From positions 3,623,946-3,687,945 of the forward strand of contig NC_090172.1 of NCBI RefSeq assembly GCF_024679245.1: DNA of 64,000 bases. The letters run 5' to 3'. Of the stretch, positions 32,091 to 62,900 are shown in pieces. The translations under genes and the position numbers were made by a program. Position 1 is the first letter of the stretch. Each line of letters begins with the position of its first letter. The DNA comes from Pseudorasbora parva (lineage: Eukaryota > Chordata > Actinopteri > Cypriniformes > Gobionidae). The notes under the pieces are model-generated. The model was not told the DNA's origin, ran no database searches, and worked only from the letters and a program-made list of their open reading frames with translations.

Positions 32091-32217
32091 ACAGAAAACG
32101 AAACAATAATTATTATCTGCAAAACTTGAAATGGGTTAGTGATTTACTTCAGAAAGCAAGTACTAAACACAATCATATGTTAGTGTCACTGTCTCTTGAT
32201 GATGGATGTGGTCAAGA

Positions 32218-32868
32218 AGCTGTCAGTGTTATGTCATTAACAACTCCATTAATGTCGTTCCACACCTGTAAGACTTCATCTTTGGAACATAGTTTAAGAT
32301 ATTTTATATTTAGTCTGAGAGCGTATGCAAGTGTATGCACACTATACTGTCCATGTCCAGAAAGGGAATAAAAACATCATCACAGTAGTCCATATGAGAC
32401 ATCAGTGGGTTAATTAGAGTCTCTTGAAGCAGAGAAAATACATTTGGGTCCAAAAATAACAAAAACTACGACTTTATTCAGCATTGTCTTCTCTTCCCGG
32501 TTTGTTTTCAATCCTCAAATAAAGATTCGAATGGTTATGAATCAGGGTATTGATTCATGATTCGGATCGCGTGTCAAACTGCTGAAATCACGTGACATTG
32601 CCGATCTGAATCATGAAAAGATTAATAACCGTTTGAATCTTTATTCCAAATGTATTTCGGATGCTTCAAGAGACTCTAATTAACCCACTGATGTCTCATA
32701 TGGACTACTGTGATGATGTTTTTATTCCCTTTCTGGACATGGACAGTATAGTGTGCATACACTTGCATACGCTCTCGGACTAAATATAAAATATCTTAAA
32801 CTGTGTTCCGAAGATGAGGTCTTACAGGTGTGGAGCAACATTAGGGGGAGGAGTTAATGACAGACATT
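32218..32868. repeat. Large foldback structure
   Basis: The left arm (about 32218-32432) and the right arm (about 32662-32868) are inverted and nearly identical, for example CCATATGAGACATCAGTGGG with its complement. The loop is about 230 bp. MITE-like; no coding content. Confidence 0.85.
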
Positions 32869-33513
32869 TCATTTTTGGGTGAACTAACCCTTTAAACAGT
32901 GACTTATGTACGGTAAACGCACCCCTGCATACTCATTACAACAGACTACAATTTGGGACAAACTAATTCCAATTTCGAACACTATTTAGGACGGACAGTA
33001 TGCGAGCATGCAAAAAGACGAAACAACCCCAACAGTGTGGAGAAATGGTTAAATTGTTTTGCTACACAATGCAGCCTACGGCTCAGCTGTTCTGCCCGCT
33101 GAAGTGAACCCATGAGCGGAGCACACATCTACATGTGTGTGCATCTGTGCACATCTACATCTGGCTGCACAATGTGTCTGCTTCATGTGACACTGTGTTG
33201 CTGTTGTTCCCACACAGAGGAGTGGTGGGGGGTGGAGGGGGCTCTTCTTGTTTGTCTACAAACATGTATTATACCAGTGGATGTCACGGTCGCATGTGGC
33301 AGAGTGGAGCTCTGATTGGCTGGGAGGGAGGGAAAATATTTTCAAGGAAATGAATTAAATACTATCAACAAATAGGCTCAAATAAACGGCATAAGGAGAG
33401 TGTGTCCTCTCGCTCTCACACACACACTATCACACAAGTCATGGCCTGAACCTTCACACATAGAATCTGAATCCAAACCTCCACATTTAAAGAGGTAACG
33501 CAGCAATGATCTA
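32869..33513. other. Gene-free region
   Basis: No supported feature. The stretch TTTGTCTACAAACATGTATT near 33250 recurs near 33867. Confidence 0.45.
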
Positions 33514-33833
33514 TTAAAGGGGTGGCTGCATGCGATTTGACTTTTTTTAATACTTTAGTTAGTGTGTAATGTCGCTGCTTGAGCATAAACAGTATCTGCA
33601 AAGTTACAGCGCTGAAAGTTCAATGCAAACGGAGATATTGTCTTTTAAAGTTACGGCAGTTTATAGACTACAAAAATGGCCGGTTTGGACTACAACAAGC
33701 TTCTTCCTGGGTTGGTGACATCATAGACCCTTGCTAGTCTCCGCAGATGTGTAAATATGATATGTCACACTTCAGCCAATAAAAATTCATGAAACTAAAG
33801 CCTAGAAAAAAAAACACGGAACCACCCCTTTAA
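33514..33833. mobile_element. MITE with TTAAAGGGGTGG ends
   Basis: TTAAAGGGGTGG at left and CCACCCCTTTAA at right are inverted. A partial second copy starts near 33925 (TTAAAGGGGTGGTTCTG). Confidence 0.75.
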
Positions 33834-34555
33834 AGGTGCAGTGTGTAATATTTATGAGGATCTTTGTCTACAAACATGTATTATACCAGTGGATGTCACA
33901 ATCGCAGGAAATACTAAAAAAAATTAAAGGGGTGGTTCTGTGTTTTTTTTCTAGGCTTGGTTGCGTTTATGGGGCGCAGTATAACATGTTTAATACTTAT
34001 TTTTCTTTTTTTAAACGCCGTATTTTACTTCTATTCTCCCTTTATTCCACACCGCTGTCTCCACTGTCCTTTGAACGGCTCGTTTGCTTCCTGCTTCTAT
34101 GAAGCCCATCCCTCAAACACAATGGTCTTAGGCCCCGTCCACGCAAAGACGCATTTAGCTGTATACGTATAAATTTTGTACCGTAACAGCGTTTCGTCCA
34201 CACGGATCCGGCGTTTTAGAAGCATGAATCCGATATTTTTCGAACCCGGGTCTCAAAGTGGATAAATCTGAAAACGATCATCTTCCGTTTTCGTGTGTAC
34301 ATCCGTATATTTTCTGAAACGGTGATGTCATCACACTACGTCCAGCACGGTGAAAGAGTTGAGGGATACAACTACGGGCACTGGGCATGCGCACATCAAT
34401 ATCGCCTCATTTAATTACCGTATCTAAATTACTGTAAGGATATGTTTAGGGTTGGGGTAGGTGTAGGCATTAATAAAACACATCTGTTAAGTAGCAAATG
34501 TATTTATTGTTATTTTATTGTGAGATAAATTTGAGATACTATCAATGTGTTAAAT
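33834..34555. other. Gene-free region with partial MITE copy
   Basis: Contains the partial TTAAAGGGGTGG copy and a GGCCCCGTCCACGCAAAGACG block typical of fish DNA elements. No gene. Confidence 0.45.
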
Positions 34556-35152
34556 CTTGCTATCAACGTGTTAAATCATGCTAGTAACATGCTTATCATG
34601 GTAGCATCGTGCTAACAACATGTTAAATAATTTTAACAAATATGCTTAATCGTGGTAACAACATGTTAAATCATGTTAGCAACATGCATATAATGGTCGG
34701 ATTGTGGTAGCAACTTGTTAAATAACGTTAGCAAACCTACTAAATCATGTTAGCAACATGTTAAATCATGTTAGCAACATGTTAAATAATGCAAGCACAT
34801 GTTAATGCTATCAACATACTTAATAATGCTAGCAACATGTTATATCAGGCTAGCAACATACTTAATCATGCTAGCAAAATGTTAAATCATGCTATCAACA
34901 TAGTTAATCATGTTAGCAAAAACTTAAAATCATGGTAGCAACATACTTAATCATGTTAGTAACATGTTAAATCATGCTAGCAAACTTCTTAATAATGCTG
35001 GCAACATGTTAAATCATGCTAGCAACATAATTAGTCATAATAGCAAACATGTAAAATAATGCTAGCAACATACTTAATAATGCTAGCAACATGTTAAATC
35101 ATGCTAGCAACTTAATAATGCTAACAACATGTTAAATAATGACAACTACGTG
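34556..35152. repeat. Degenerate 21-bp tandem repeat, precursor of the next array
   Basis: Irregular units of the type AAATCATGCTAGCAACATGTT with many substitutions and small indels. The order and length match the homogeneous array that follows. Confidence 0.8.
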
Positions 35153-36756
35153 CTTAATCATGCTAGTAACCTACTTAATCATGCTAGTAACCTACTTAAT
35201 CATGCTAGTAACCTACTTAATCATGTTAGTAACCTACTTAATCATGCTAGTAACCTACTTAATCACGCTAGTAACCTACTTAATCATGCTAGTAACCTAC
35301 TTAATCATGTTAGTAACCTACTTAATCATGCTAGTAACCTACTTAATCATGTTAGTAACCTACTTAATCATGCTAGTAACCTACTTAATCACGCTAGTAA
35401 CCTACTTAGTCATGCTAGTAACCTACTTAATCATGCTAGTAACCTACTTAATCATGCTAGTAACCTACTTAATCATGCTAGTAACCTACTTAATCATGCT
35501 AGTAACCTACTTAATCATGTTAGTAACCTACTTAATCGTGTTAGTAACCTAGTTAATCGTGTTAGTAACCTACTTAATCGTGCTAGTAACCTACTTAATC
35601 ATGCTAGTAACCTACTTAATCATGCTAGTAACCTACTTAATCATGCTAGTAACCTACTTAATCATGTTAGTAACCTACTAAATCATGCTAGTAACCTACT
35701 TAATCATGTTAGTAACCTACTTAATCATGCTAGTAACCTACTTAATCATGCTAGTAACCTACTTAATCACGCTAGTAACCTACTTAATCATGCTAGTAAC
35801 CTACTTAATCATGTTAGTAACCTACTTAATCATGCTAGTAACCTACTTAATCATGTTAGTAACCTACTTAATCATGCTAGTAACCTACTTAATCATGCTA
35901 GTAACCTACTTAATCATGCTAGTAACCTACTTAATCATGCTAGTAACCTACTTAATCATGCTAGTAACCTACTACATCATGTTAGTAACCTACTTAATCA
36001 TGCTAGTAACCTACTTAATCATGCTAGTAACCTACTTAATCATGCTAGTAACCTACTTAATCATGCTAGTAACCTACTTAATCATGCTAGTAACCTACTT
36101 AATCATGTTAGTAACCTACTTAATCATGCTAGTAACCTACTTAATCATGCTAGTAACCTACTTAATCATGCTAGTAACCTACTTAATCATGGTAGTAACC
36201 TACTTAATCACGCTAGTAACCTACTTAATCACGCTAGTAACCTACTTAATCACGCTAGTAACCTACTTAATCATGCTAGTAACCTACTTAATCATGCTAG
36301 TAACCTACTTAATCATGCTAGTTACCTACTTAATCATGCTAGTAACCTACTTAATCACGCTAGTAACCTACTTAATCACGCTAGTAACCTACTTAATCAC
36401 GCTAGTAACCTACTTAATCACGCTAGTAACCTACTTAATCACGCTAGTAACCTACTTAATCATGCTAGTAACCTACTTAATCATGCTAGTAACCTACTTA
36501 ATCATGTTAGTAACCTACTTAATCATGCTAGTAACCTACTTAATCATGCTAGTAACCTACTTAATCACGCTAGTAACCTACTTAATCATGTTAGTAACCT
36601 ACTTAATCATGCTAGTAACCTACTTAATCATGCTAGTAACCTACTTAATCATGCTAGTAACCTACTTAATCAAGCTAGTAACCTACTTAATCATGCTAGT
36701 AACCTACTTAATCATGCTAGTAACCTACTTAATCATGCTAGTAACCTACTTAATCA
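35153..36756. repeat. Homogeneous 21-bp minisatellite, about 76 units
   Basis: Unit CTTAATCATGCTAGTAACCTA. Variants are nearly all at the CATGCT position (CACGCT, CATGTT, CGTGTT) and are scattered or in short runs. Since 21 is a multiple of three, all forward frames stay open; the 556-codon ORF (NHASNLL units) is an artefact. The right end is a sharp junction to unrelated sequence. Confidence 0.95.
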
Positions 36757-37249
36757 AAGCTTTACGAAGCAGTGTTTTGAAATCGCCCCATCACTATAGA
36801 AGTCGTTATTTAGTTTTTTTGCGCACAAAAACTATTGTGGTCTCTTTATAAATGATTGTCGAGCCGCTGTAGTGAGATGGGCTTTGTAACGACGTCTTTA
36901 GTGCCTTTATGGGTCTTGAGAGAGGAAATGACATTGGTGTCAATGAAGGCCTTTCTGAGCCATCGGATTTCAACACTAATATCTTCAATCACAAATATTT
37001 TACATTATATATTTAATATTTATTACTTCCCTTCCTTTGAAATCAGATAACTGTGATTTCTTTGTTGCATCAATGGGAAGATTATTATTAATATAAGTGC
37101 CCAACCAAAGGGAACACTGATCACCATAAGGGCGAGAGGAAGTGGAGGAAATGAGTGAAGTCTATAAAAAATTGCCCCGCGTCAAAAACCTTTTGCCTAC
37201 CGTGTTTGTTTGTTTTTTCTTTGGCAAAATGGTACTCAAACCAGTCAAG
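36757..37249. other. Gene-free region
   Basis: Starts with AAGCTTTACGAAGCAGTG, which looks like one end of a DNA element cut by the minisatellite. No gene. Confidence 0.4.
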
Positions 37250-37251
37250 TA

Positions 37252-37633
37252 CACTGTAAATACAATTTAAAAAAAGTTATCTGGTTGCCTTAAAATTTTG
37301 AGTTCATTGAAATAAAAAAATTGAGTTACTACAGCGAACATTTTTTGAAAATCGACAACCTTTATTCAAATATTATTAACAGATTTTGTAAGCATATTGG
37401 GTAATTGTGTGTTTTACTTGTGATGATGCAGTGAAACATGGCAAATTGTGCTATTTTCATGATTTATCACATTGTTTATGTGGTTCAGATACAATAATAT
37501 TTTGAGTTTCTATTTATTAAACCAATTTCCTTCATTTATTCAACTCAAATTTTTAATTTCAATAAACTCAAAATTTTAAGGCAACCAGGTTACTTACTTT
37601 TTTAAGTTAAACTAACAAAAAAAATGTACAGTG
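37252..37633 (+). mobile_element. Tc1/mariner-like MITE with CACTGTAAA ends, copy 1
   Basis: CACTGTAAA at left and its near-complement TGTACAGTG at right, flanked by TA on both sides (37250-37251, 37634-37635). Its interior matches the next copy in inverted orientation. Confidence 0.8.
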
Positions 37634-37911
37634 TAATGTCTTCTAATTAATGAAGGCATAGCATGCAAATAGTTCAGATTACTAAATTGTTTTAAGTAAG
37701 TTCGTCAAATTATTGGACATTAAGTAAAGTTTACTTACAAGTCTTAGTAAGAACAACTGTGATTTATTTAGTTGTGAAAAAATTATAGTTTTTTATTTAC
37801 TAATAATGAACTACCACATTCAGCTGAGCACTATTACTTACTAAAGTGTTGGCCATTTTTATTTAATTTCTCAGCACATTTATTCTGTATTTTAACAGAT
37901 ACACTGTAAAA

Positions 37912-38253
37912 AAAAAATATTGTTGGTTTAACTTAAAAAAGTATGTTACCCAGTTGCCCGGTTGCAAATTAAAAATTTGAGTTGATACAATAAAGGAAAT
38001 TGGTTTGCTAAATAGAAACTCAATATTATTGTATCTGAACCATGTGATAAATCATGAAAATAGCACAATATGGCATGTTTCACTGCGTCATCACAAATAA
38101 AACACACAATTACCCAATATGCTTACAAAATCTGTTAATGATATTTGAAGAAAGGTTGTCGATTCTCAAAACATTTTCATCGTATTAACTCAAAAAATTT
38201 ATTTCAATGAACTCAAAGGCAACCAGGTAACTTTTTTTTTTTTTTTTACAGTG
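37912..38253 (-). mobile_element. Tc1/mariner-like MITE, copy 2 inverted
   Basis: CACTGTAAAAAA ... TTTTTACAGTG with TA at 37910-37911 and 38254-38255. Blocks such as ATTATTGTATCTGAACC are the complement of copy 1. The two copies, about 280 bp apart, could pair as a long hairpin. Confidence 0.8.
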
Positions 38254-38579
38254 TAGAATTGATTTTTATGCATCCAGTCCTGCATTAAGTAAAGTTAGCA
38301 TGTTTCACAGATTTCACACAGCCTCCCGTCCTGCAGTGGATTGACTAATACAAAATGACCCCTGAAAAACAGATGCAAGTATTTGGGTGGGTGGGAGCAG
38401 TCGACTGCTGGCAAGCTCTTTAGGCAATATATGACCGTAAGATGAAGTCACAAACATTGCGACTGGAGTCGACTCCCACTCATCGGGCAGCACAGTCAAT
38501 GCTTTATGTGAAGAAGTACCAGCTGGTGCCACGGTCTCATAGTCCTCCATACTTATTTGTGTGCATCAGAAACTAGGAA

Positions 38580-56324
<17,745 letters not shown>

Positions 56325-56404
56325 GGAACCAGCGGAAGAGCTCTTTGCTCGTCAGAGACTGAGTTCAGTTTTTCAGTTCGGCTGCAATAATATGTCTTCG
56401 TAAA

Positions 56405-56410
56405 AATAAA
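56405..56410 (+). terminator. Polyadenylation signal of cdhr5
   Basis: AATAAA 81 bp after the stop codon, followed by a GT-rich stretch. Confidence 0.65.
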
Positions 56411-56577
56411 ACCCGGTTCAGTTGAGATGTGATTAATAGCAACCCGGACAGCAGCATAGTATCGGCTCACATCTGATTCGTGTGGAATCTGGTATTTATG
56501 GTTAAGTTTAGGGTTAGTAACTTAATTAATTAGTAATTATGCATAATTTACTGTTATTACCATAGTAAGTACAATTA

Positions 56578-57179
56578 CACTCTCAGAAAAAAGGTACATT
56601 GCTGTCACCGGGCCGGTACCCTAAGGTACAAAACCAGAACGGTAATAATATGTACCTTTAAGGTACTAATACACACTCTTAAAGTACTGATATGTACCTT
56701 TAAGGTACTAATACACACTCTTAAAGTACTGATATGTACCTTTAAGGTACTAATACACACTCTTAAAGTACTGATATGTACCTTTAAGGTACTAATATGC
56801 ACTCTTAAAGTACTGATATGTACCTTTAAGATACTAATATGCACTCTTAAAGTACTGATATGTACCTTTAAGGTACTAATATGCACTCTTAAAGTACTGA
56901 TATGTACCTTTAAGATACTAATAGGCACTCTTAAAGTACTGATATGTACCTTTAAGGTACTAATATGCACTCTTAAAGTACTGATATGTACCTTTAAGGT
57001 ACTAATATGCACTCTTAAAGTACTGATATGTACCTTTAAGATACTAATAGGCACTCTTAAAGTACCCTTTAAGGTATTAATATGTACCATTTAGGGGTGA
57101 GTAAGGTACAAAGATGTACCTTTTCACTTTTATAGGGTACGGCCCCAGTGACAGCACTGTAGCTTTTTTTCTGAGAGTG
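56578..57179. mobile_element. MITE with CACTCTCAGAAAAA ends and internal minisatellite
   Basis: CACTCTCAGAAAAAAGGTAC at left and the complement of TTTTTTTCTGAGAGTG at right, with TA at 56576-56577 and 57180-57181. Subterminal GCTGTCACCGGG and CCCAGTGACAGC also pair. This type is common in cyprinids. Confidence 0.85.
56640..57075. repeat. 42-bp minisatellite inside the MITE, about 10 units
   Basis: Unit TGTACCTTTAAGGTACTAAT plus ACACACTCTTAAAGTACTGA plus TA. The GTACCTTTAAGGTAC core is palindromic. Confidence 0.9.
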
Positions 57180-57181
57180 TA

Positions 57182-58929
57182 GTAGCGTGCAAATATGTCT
57201 CCTTAAAATAAAATAAAATAAAGTTGAACAAACCATTAGGCAAAACCTAGCATGTTTGGTATTGTTGTACTCGGCAAGGATCCAGGAATCTAAAGATGTG
57301 ACTCCTGCTAGAATAAGTCAACAAAATCCAAAGTTATACGCATGTGAATGTTTGATTTGACAACTAGGTGGCGCTGGCTTGAAACTTGTCAGGCTTCTTC
57401 AGTGCATCGCGCCGATAACCCTTACAGAGTTTCGTAAAAATACACTAATATGATTTTACTACAAAATACAAAATGGCCGCTTGACAAAATGGCTATCATT
57501 TGACTCAGCATGCCACTCCGAATCTAACGAGAGCACTTTTATGATTTTTGGGCAAACCGTTCAGAAGTTAAAAGCAACTATTTATCATATCTCCAGACTA
57601 TTAGGTGGCACTGCGCCCAAATGCAGCATGTAGCCTCAAGTCGTGTTTGTGATGGTCTTTAAGTTTGGTCAGAATATGATAAAGTATTACGAAGATACAG
57701 CTTTATGTCTAATTTTGCAAGCACACCAGGACATTTGTTTGTGAAATATTCAAAAACACTTGAATTCCATAACTTTTTGTTGGCATTGTCTGAAGTAATC
57801 TGGTTCAAGTTTTGCGCAAATCAGTTTAAACTTTCTAGAAGAAGTTTGAAAAAGTTTTTTTGGGCGGAAAAATTTGGCAGGAAATTGCCATATTGCCAAA
57901 AATGACGCTATAGGGTTCACAGCCCTTGCGATTCAAGGTATTAGTGCAACTTTGGACAGTTTGTGGCGCTTGAGAGATTGAGTTAGGGATTCCATATTGC
58001 TATGGTGACATTTCAGACTGTCCTCTATCAGTGTACCAAATTTCATAACTTTCCCACAAGCATTTCTATGGGCGGCCATAGACTCAAGAGTAGAAGAGGA
58101 AGTAAAAGAAATATAGCTGCAACCAGGAATTATCGGGGACAAGCACAACTGAAGTAAACAAGCAAGCTAGCAGTAGACCAGCTGCAAAAAATGAGTAAAG
58201 ACATTTGGAGAAAATATTACGCAAAAAGGTTTAAAACCCTTAAATGCATAGAACTGTATAGAGCCAATTTCATGTTTTGTTCAATTATAGCGCCACCAAC
58301 TGGAATCCATGTGTACCAGATGTGGGCTGGAACTGGGCCAACACTATGTTGATGTCTGGGAAAATACTGACACATTTAGTGACCAATATATGTTAATGAT
58401 GATGCATTTTTTCCATTGTGTGATTTATGCGTGCTAAACTAAAATGTGAACGTAATGTGTCTATAATTTAAGAAAACAATACTTATTGAATTCAATGTTG
58501 GCTTTCTGCTTTATTTAACGTCAGCTGTTTCTAAGAATAATACACTGTTAAATAGTGTTTTGTATTATGTAAATTATTATGTGGGGGGAAAAAAGCTAAA
58601 TAAAGCAAATCTGAACCATTCGAAAAAGTATCCAAACTTGATGTGATGAATATTAATGAGAAACCAAAACTAGTCAGTTTAACATATTTAACATGGCTAT
58701 ATCACAGTTTTAAGATTATTTAGATGTTTGGACTAGAAACAAGACAAGTAAGAAAAGCATTTTTTGCAGTGTAGATAAAAACAATAAGGCTCTTCACCAG
58801 CACTGTACAAAAATTATATGATCAATAAGTAATGACAACATATGTTTTTACGCTCATCAAAATAAGTTAAGCAATTTTACCTTTTTTTATTTTTCTAAAT
58901 TAAACAAGAGAACTCTTTTTTTTTTTTTA
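57182..58929. other. Gene-free region downstream of cdhr5
   Basis: Contains blocks such as CAACTAGGTGGCGCTGG (57362) and TTTGTGGCGCTTGAGAG (57958) typical of a dispersed cyprinid repeat, and a fragment of the ACTGCAAAAA MITE (58716-58773). No gene. Confidence 0.5.
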
Positions 58930-59094
58930 AAAGGGATCCCCTGGTGTTGAGACTTTTATGGCTTAATATAACAAATTATGTCTCTCACTGAAATATGTAG
59001 TAGAAAACCCATGAAAGATCTACGTTATTTAAAAAATCGATTTTATATTTGGACCATGGGCGGCGCCGTTTTGTTTGCGTTCTAAGTTTGGAAA
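58930..59094 (-). repeat. Inverted repeat arm B
   Basis: Inverted copy of 55327-55487 with a few substitutions, abutting the truncated left end of the Tc1-like element. Confidence 0.8.
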
Positions 59095-59407
59095 ACGCAA
59101 ATAAAAAAAGAAAGTAGTGATTTCTAAATTTACTTTGACTTGTATTTCATTGCAGACAATATGAACACAAAATATTTCATGTTTGTCTGGTCAACTTCAT
59201 GTCATTTGTAAATATGCATCCTTTCCTGTCATTCAGACCTGCAACACATTTCAAAAAAAGTTGGGACAGGAGCAATTTAGGGCTAGTAATGAGGTAAAAG
59301 GGTTAAATAATGATGTGATTTGAAACAGGTGATGTCAACAGGTGATTGAAATTATGATTTGGTACAAAAGCAGCATCCAAGAAAGGTCTAATCCTTTAGG
59401 AGCAAAG

Positions 59408-59956
59408 ATGGGCCGAGGATCACCAGTTTGCCAACAAATACGTGAGAAAATTATTGAAATGTTTAAAAACAATGTTCCTCAAAGAAAGATAGGAAGAGAT
59501 TTGGATATTTCACATTCAACAGTGCATAACATAAATTACAAGATTCAAGGAATCTGGAGGAATTTCAGTGCGTAAAGGACAAGGCCGCAAGCCTAAGCTG
59601 AACAACCGTGATCTCCGATCCCTCAGGCGGCACTGCATCAAGAATCGTCATTCATCTAGAAGCGATATCACCACATGGGCTCAGGACTACTTTGGCAAAC
59701 CTTAGTCAAGTACCACAATAGGTAGTTACATCCACAAATGCCAGTTAAAACTGTACTGTGCCAAAAGGAAGCCTTATGGTAACAGTGTCCAGAAGCGCCG
59801 TCGACTTCTCTGGGCTCGGAGGCATCTGGGATGGACCATCACACAGTGGAAATGTGTACTGTGGTCAGATGAGTCAGTATTTTTTGGGAGGAATGGTGTG
59901 CTCCGGACCAAAGAAGAAAAGGATCATCCAGACTGTTACCAGCAACAAGTCCAAAA
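59408..59956 (+). pseudogene. Tc1-like transposase, N-terminal part
   Basis: Starts MGRGSPVCQQIREKIIEM, then the paired-like helix-turn-helix (VPQRKIGRDLDISHSTVHNI). After frameshifts and stops near 59570 and 59704, the catalytic domain begins with its first Asp in LWSDESVFFG near 59865. It breaks off at the LINE insertion (59957). Confidence 0.83.
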
Positions 59957-62900
59957 TATGATGATATGATATGATATATACTTTATTGTCAGACAAGTCT
60001 GAAATTTTTCTTGCACAACAGTATCTATGTTTACAGCAACACACATACATTAAACATCGACATACACTTAATCCACCTTCTCCATACTGTGAATTTTTAC
60101 CTTAGTGATTTATTCAACTCTAAGGTAGCCTGATACACAAAAGAGTGTTTCAGCCTCACTTTGTTAAATCTTGGGACTCTATACCTCCGATTTGATGGTA
60201 ACAATTCAAATTCATTATGTAGGACATGCTTAGGGTCAGAAACCATATTATTAGCCAGCCTTAACAAGTTTTTATAATAAGCTGAATCATAAAGCTTCTC
60301 AAGGGGCTGACCTACAATTTTTGAACAGATTTTTATCTGATTAAACAACTTTGTTTTTGACTTAACTGACAGACTCCTATACCAGATAGAGTTGCAGTAT
60401 TGCAGTATACTCATTATAACGGACCTAAAGAACAGCAGAAGAATCTGTTTTCTTACTCCAAATGACCTAAGACGACGAAGAAAATAAATTCTCTGCTTGG
60501 TTCTTTTACAGAGAGAGTCAATATGATCTTTCCAGGATAACATCTCATCAATCATAACTCCTAAATACTTATATCCTTTAACCTGTCTGATTTCTTCATT
60601 ATGGATAAAAACAGGCATTAATTGAGTGTCAGATGTTGGACAAAATATAATCTCCTCCGTTTTACTCGTATTAATGACAAGAGCATTATTCTCGCACCAC
60701 TCTATCAGTTTAGTCACACCCTGTTGATGAAAATCAGGACTGTCACAGTTATTCAACACAGATATTAAAACAGTATCATCAGAATACTTTAACAAATACT
60801 GATTTAACATGTCCGTACGACAGTCATCTGTATACAAGGTAAAAAGTACGGCTGAACTTACACAGCCTTGTGGTACTCCGACATTAGTTGTGATAGCAGA
60901 TGACATTGTTTTATTTACTTTGACTCTTTGAACTCTCTTAGTGAGAAAAGATATATACCAGTGAATTAGGTATGGATTTACACTCAACTGTACAAGTTTT
61001 GACACCAGTATGTCAACCTGTATTGTGTTGAAGGCAGATGAAAAATCCATAAATACAGTTCTTACGGTTGTTTTCGGTTTATCTAAATGTTTAGAGATTA
61101 TATGCACTAAAGCAGCCACTGCATCTTCAGTACTACAGCCTTTCTTATAGGCAAATTGCCAGGGATCTAATTTATCTTTAACCATCAGAACTAAATGCTG
61201 GAGCAATATTCTTTCTAGACATTTTCCAATCACTGAGGTAAGGGCTATTGGTCTATAATCTTTATGTTCTCTTGGACAGGAAATTTTAGGTAATGGTTTT
61301 ATGCAAGCGGTTTTCCATATCACAGGTTCAGTAAGTGTGTCTACTGAAGTTTGAAATACTGGTTGCCACACCGGAGCCAACTCATGTGCAAAATTCTTTA
61401 GCAGACCTGCACTACATCCATCTGGACCAACTGCTTTTTTTGTATTAATAGACAAAAACATTTTTCTAACTTCCTCAACCTCAATAACAATTCTGTCCAA
61501 TAATGCTGGAATTGTATCTCTTATGTCCTCAGTATTGTCATATTTATCTTCAAATCTGGTAAAAAAGCTGTTCAGTTCATTCCCAAAACAAAGTTCATTA
61601 TCAGTTACAATTAATTTGTTTGAGGAGACCAATCCAGTCATTGATTTCATAATATCCCAAACCTTTTTGGTATTACTAGTCTTAAAGGCTTCCTCCAAAC
61701 GCCTCTTATGAACTTCTTTTGTTTCCTTTAATTTAGTTTTTAACTCTCTTTCTGTTTGTTTAAGTGCCCTGATATCCTTATTCTTAAAAGCTAATTTCCT
61801 TAAATTAATAACTTCTTTAATATCCTTGGTCACATATGACTTATTATTTGGATACACTTTAATTTCTTTAGTGGGTATGACCAGCTCCACACAGAAGTTA
61901 ATATAGTCGTTTAACACTGTAGTTCTTTCATCGAGTGAGCCATCTTCAAAAATGTCCCAATTTGTCCAGTCGAAACAAGCTTTCAGTTGTTGCACACTTT
62001 CATTCGACCACAGTCTAATCACTTTCTTTTCTGGTTTGCTTTTTTTAAGTTTGGTCTTGTACACAGGAATCATATGTACCACATTGTGGTCAGAGTTTAA
62101 AATTGGTGGCATACTCTTTGACACATAAGCATCCTTAACATTCACAAAGCACTTATCAAGGATATTATTATGTCTTGTTTGAGTCTTTACATACTGTTCA
62201 AATCCCGGCAAAAAAGTCTCCAATTTGCACTGGTTTAAATCACCTAGCACAATCACGGGTGCATCTGAATAGTGTAGCTGTAGTTCGTGAATATAATCCG
62301 CTATCAGGCTGGCTGCCTGAGATGGTTTACCGCTGGGCGGAACGTATACCGCGAACAGCAAAATACAACCAAATTCTCTTGGCAGATAAAAAGGTCTTAA
62401 AGTCATGCCAAGAATTTCAACGTTAGAGTCACATATTTTATATTTTACTGAATACGCTCGGCACCATTTATCGTTTATATACACACAGATGCCACCTCCT
62501 TTGCTTTTACCCGAGATTTTGTCTCTATCAGCGCGAACTAATGTGAATCCAGGAACCTCAAAAAGTGAGTCAGGCATTGTAGACTGCAGCCAACTTTCTG
62601 TGAAGCAGAGCAGAGATGCTTCACGAAATTCATTACAGTACCTTGTGTGCGATCTTATCATATCCACTTTGTTACTCAGAGAACGCAGATTACTGAAGAC
62701 AATAGATGGCAGCGGTGGCCGAGTAAATCTCCTTCGCAGTCGACTCCGAATTCCACCTCTTTTTCCTCTTTTCTTTCGTTTCGTTCTTATCAGCTCGCGT
62801 GGAATATTCTCTAGCAAATCTTTGAATTGGCCTGTTAACATCCCTTGAGTAGTCTTTAAGTTTAACTCCAGCAACGTCTCCCGGCTGTACGTGTGTGCAG

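Noticed and set aside
35153..36756. CRISPR-like regular repeat array
   Set aside because: Units are head-to-tail without unique spacers, and the context is vertebrate.
35129..36851. ORFs of 556 and 388 codons (NHASNLL and YLIMLVT units)
   Set aside because: The 21-bp unit is a multiple of three, so all forward frames stay open. No domain, splice or start context.
38314..38550. 78-codon minus-strand ORF just upstream of cdhr5
   Set aside because: Composition is not absurd, but it overlaps the likely cdhr5 promoter and 5' UTR and has no recognised domain or splice partner.
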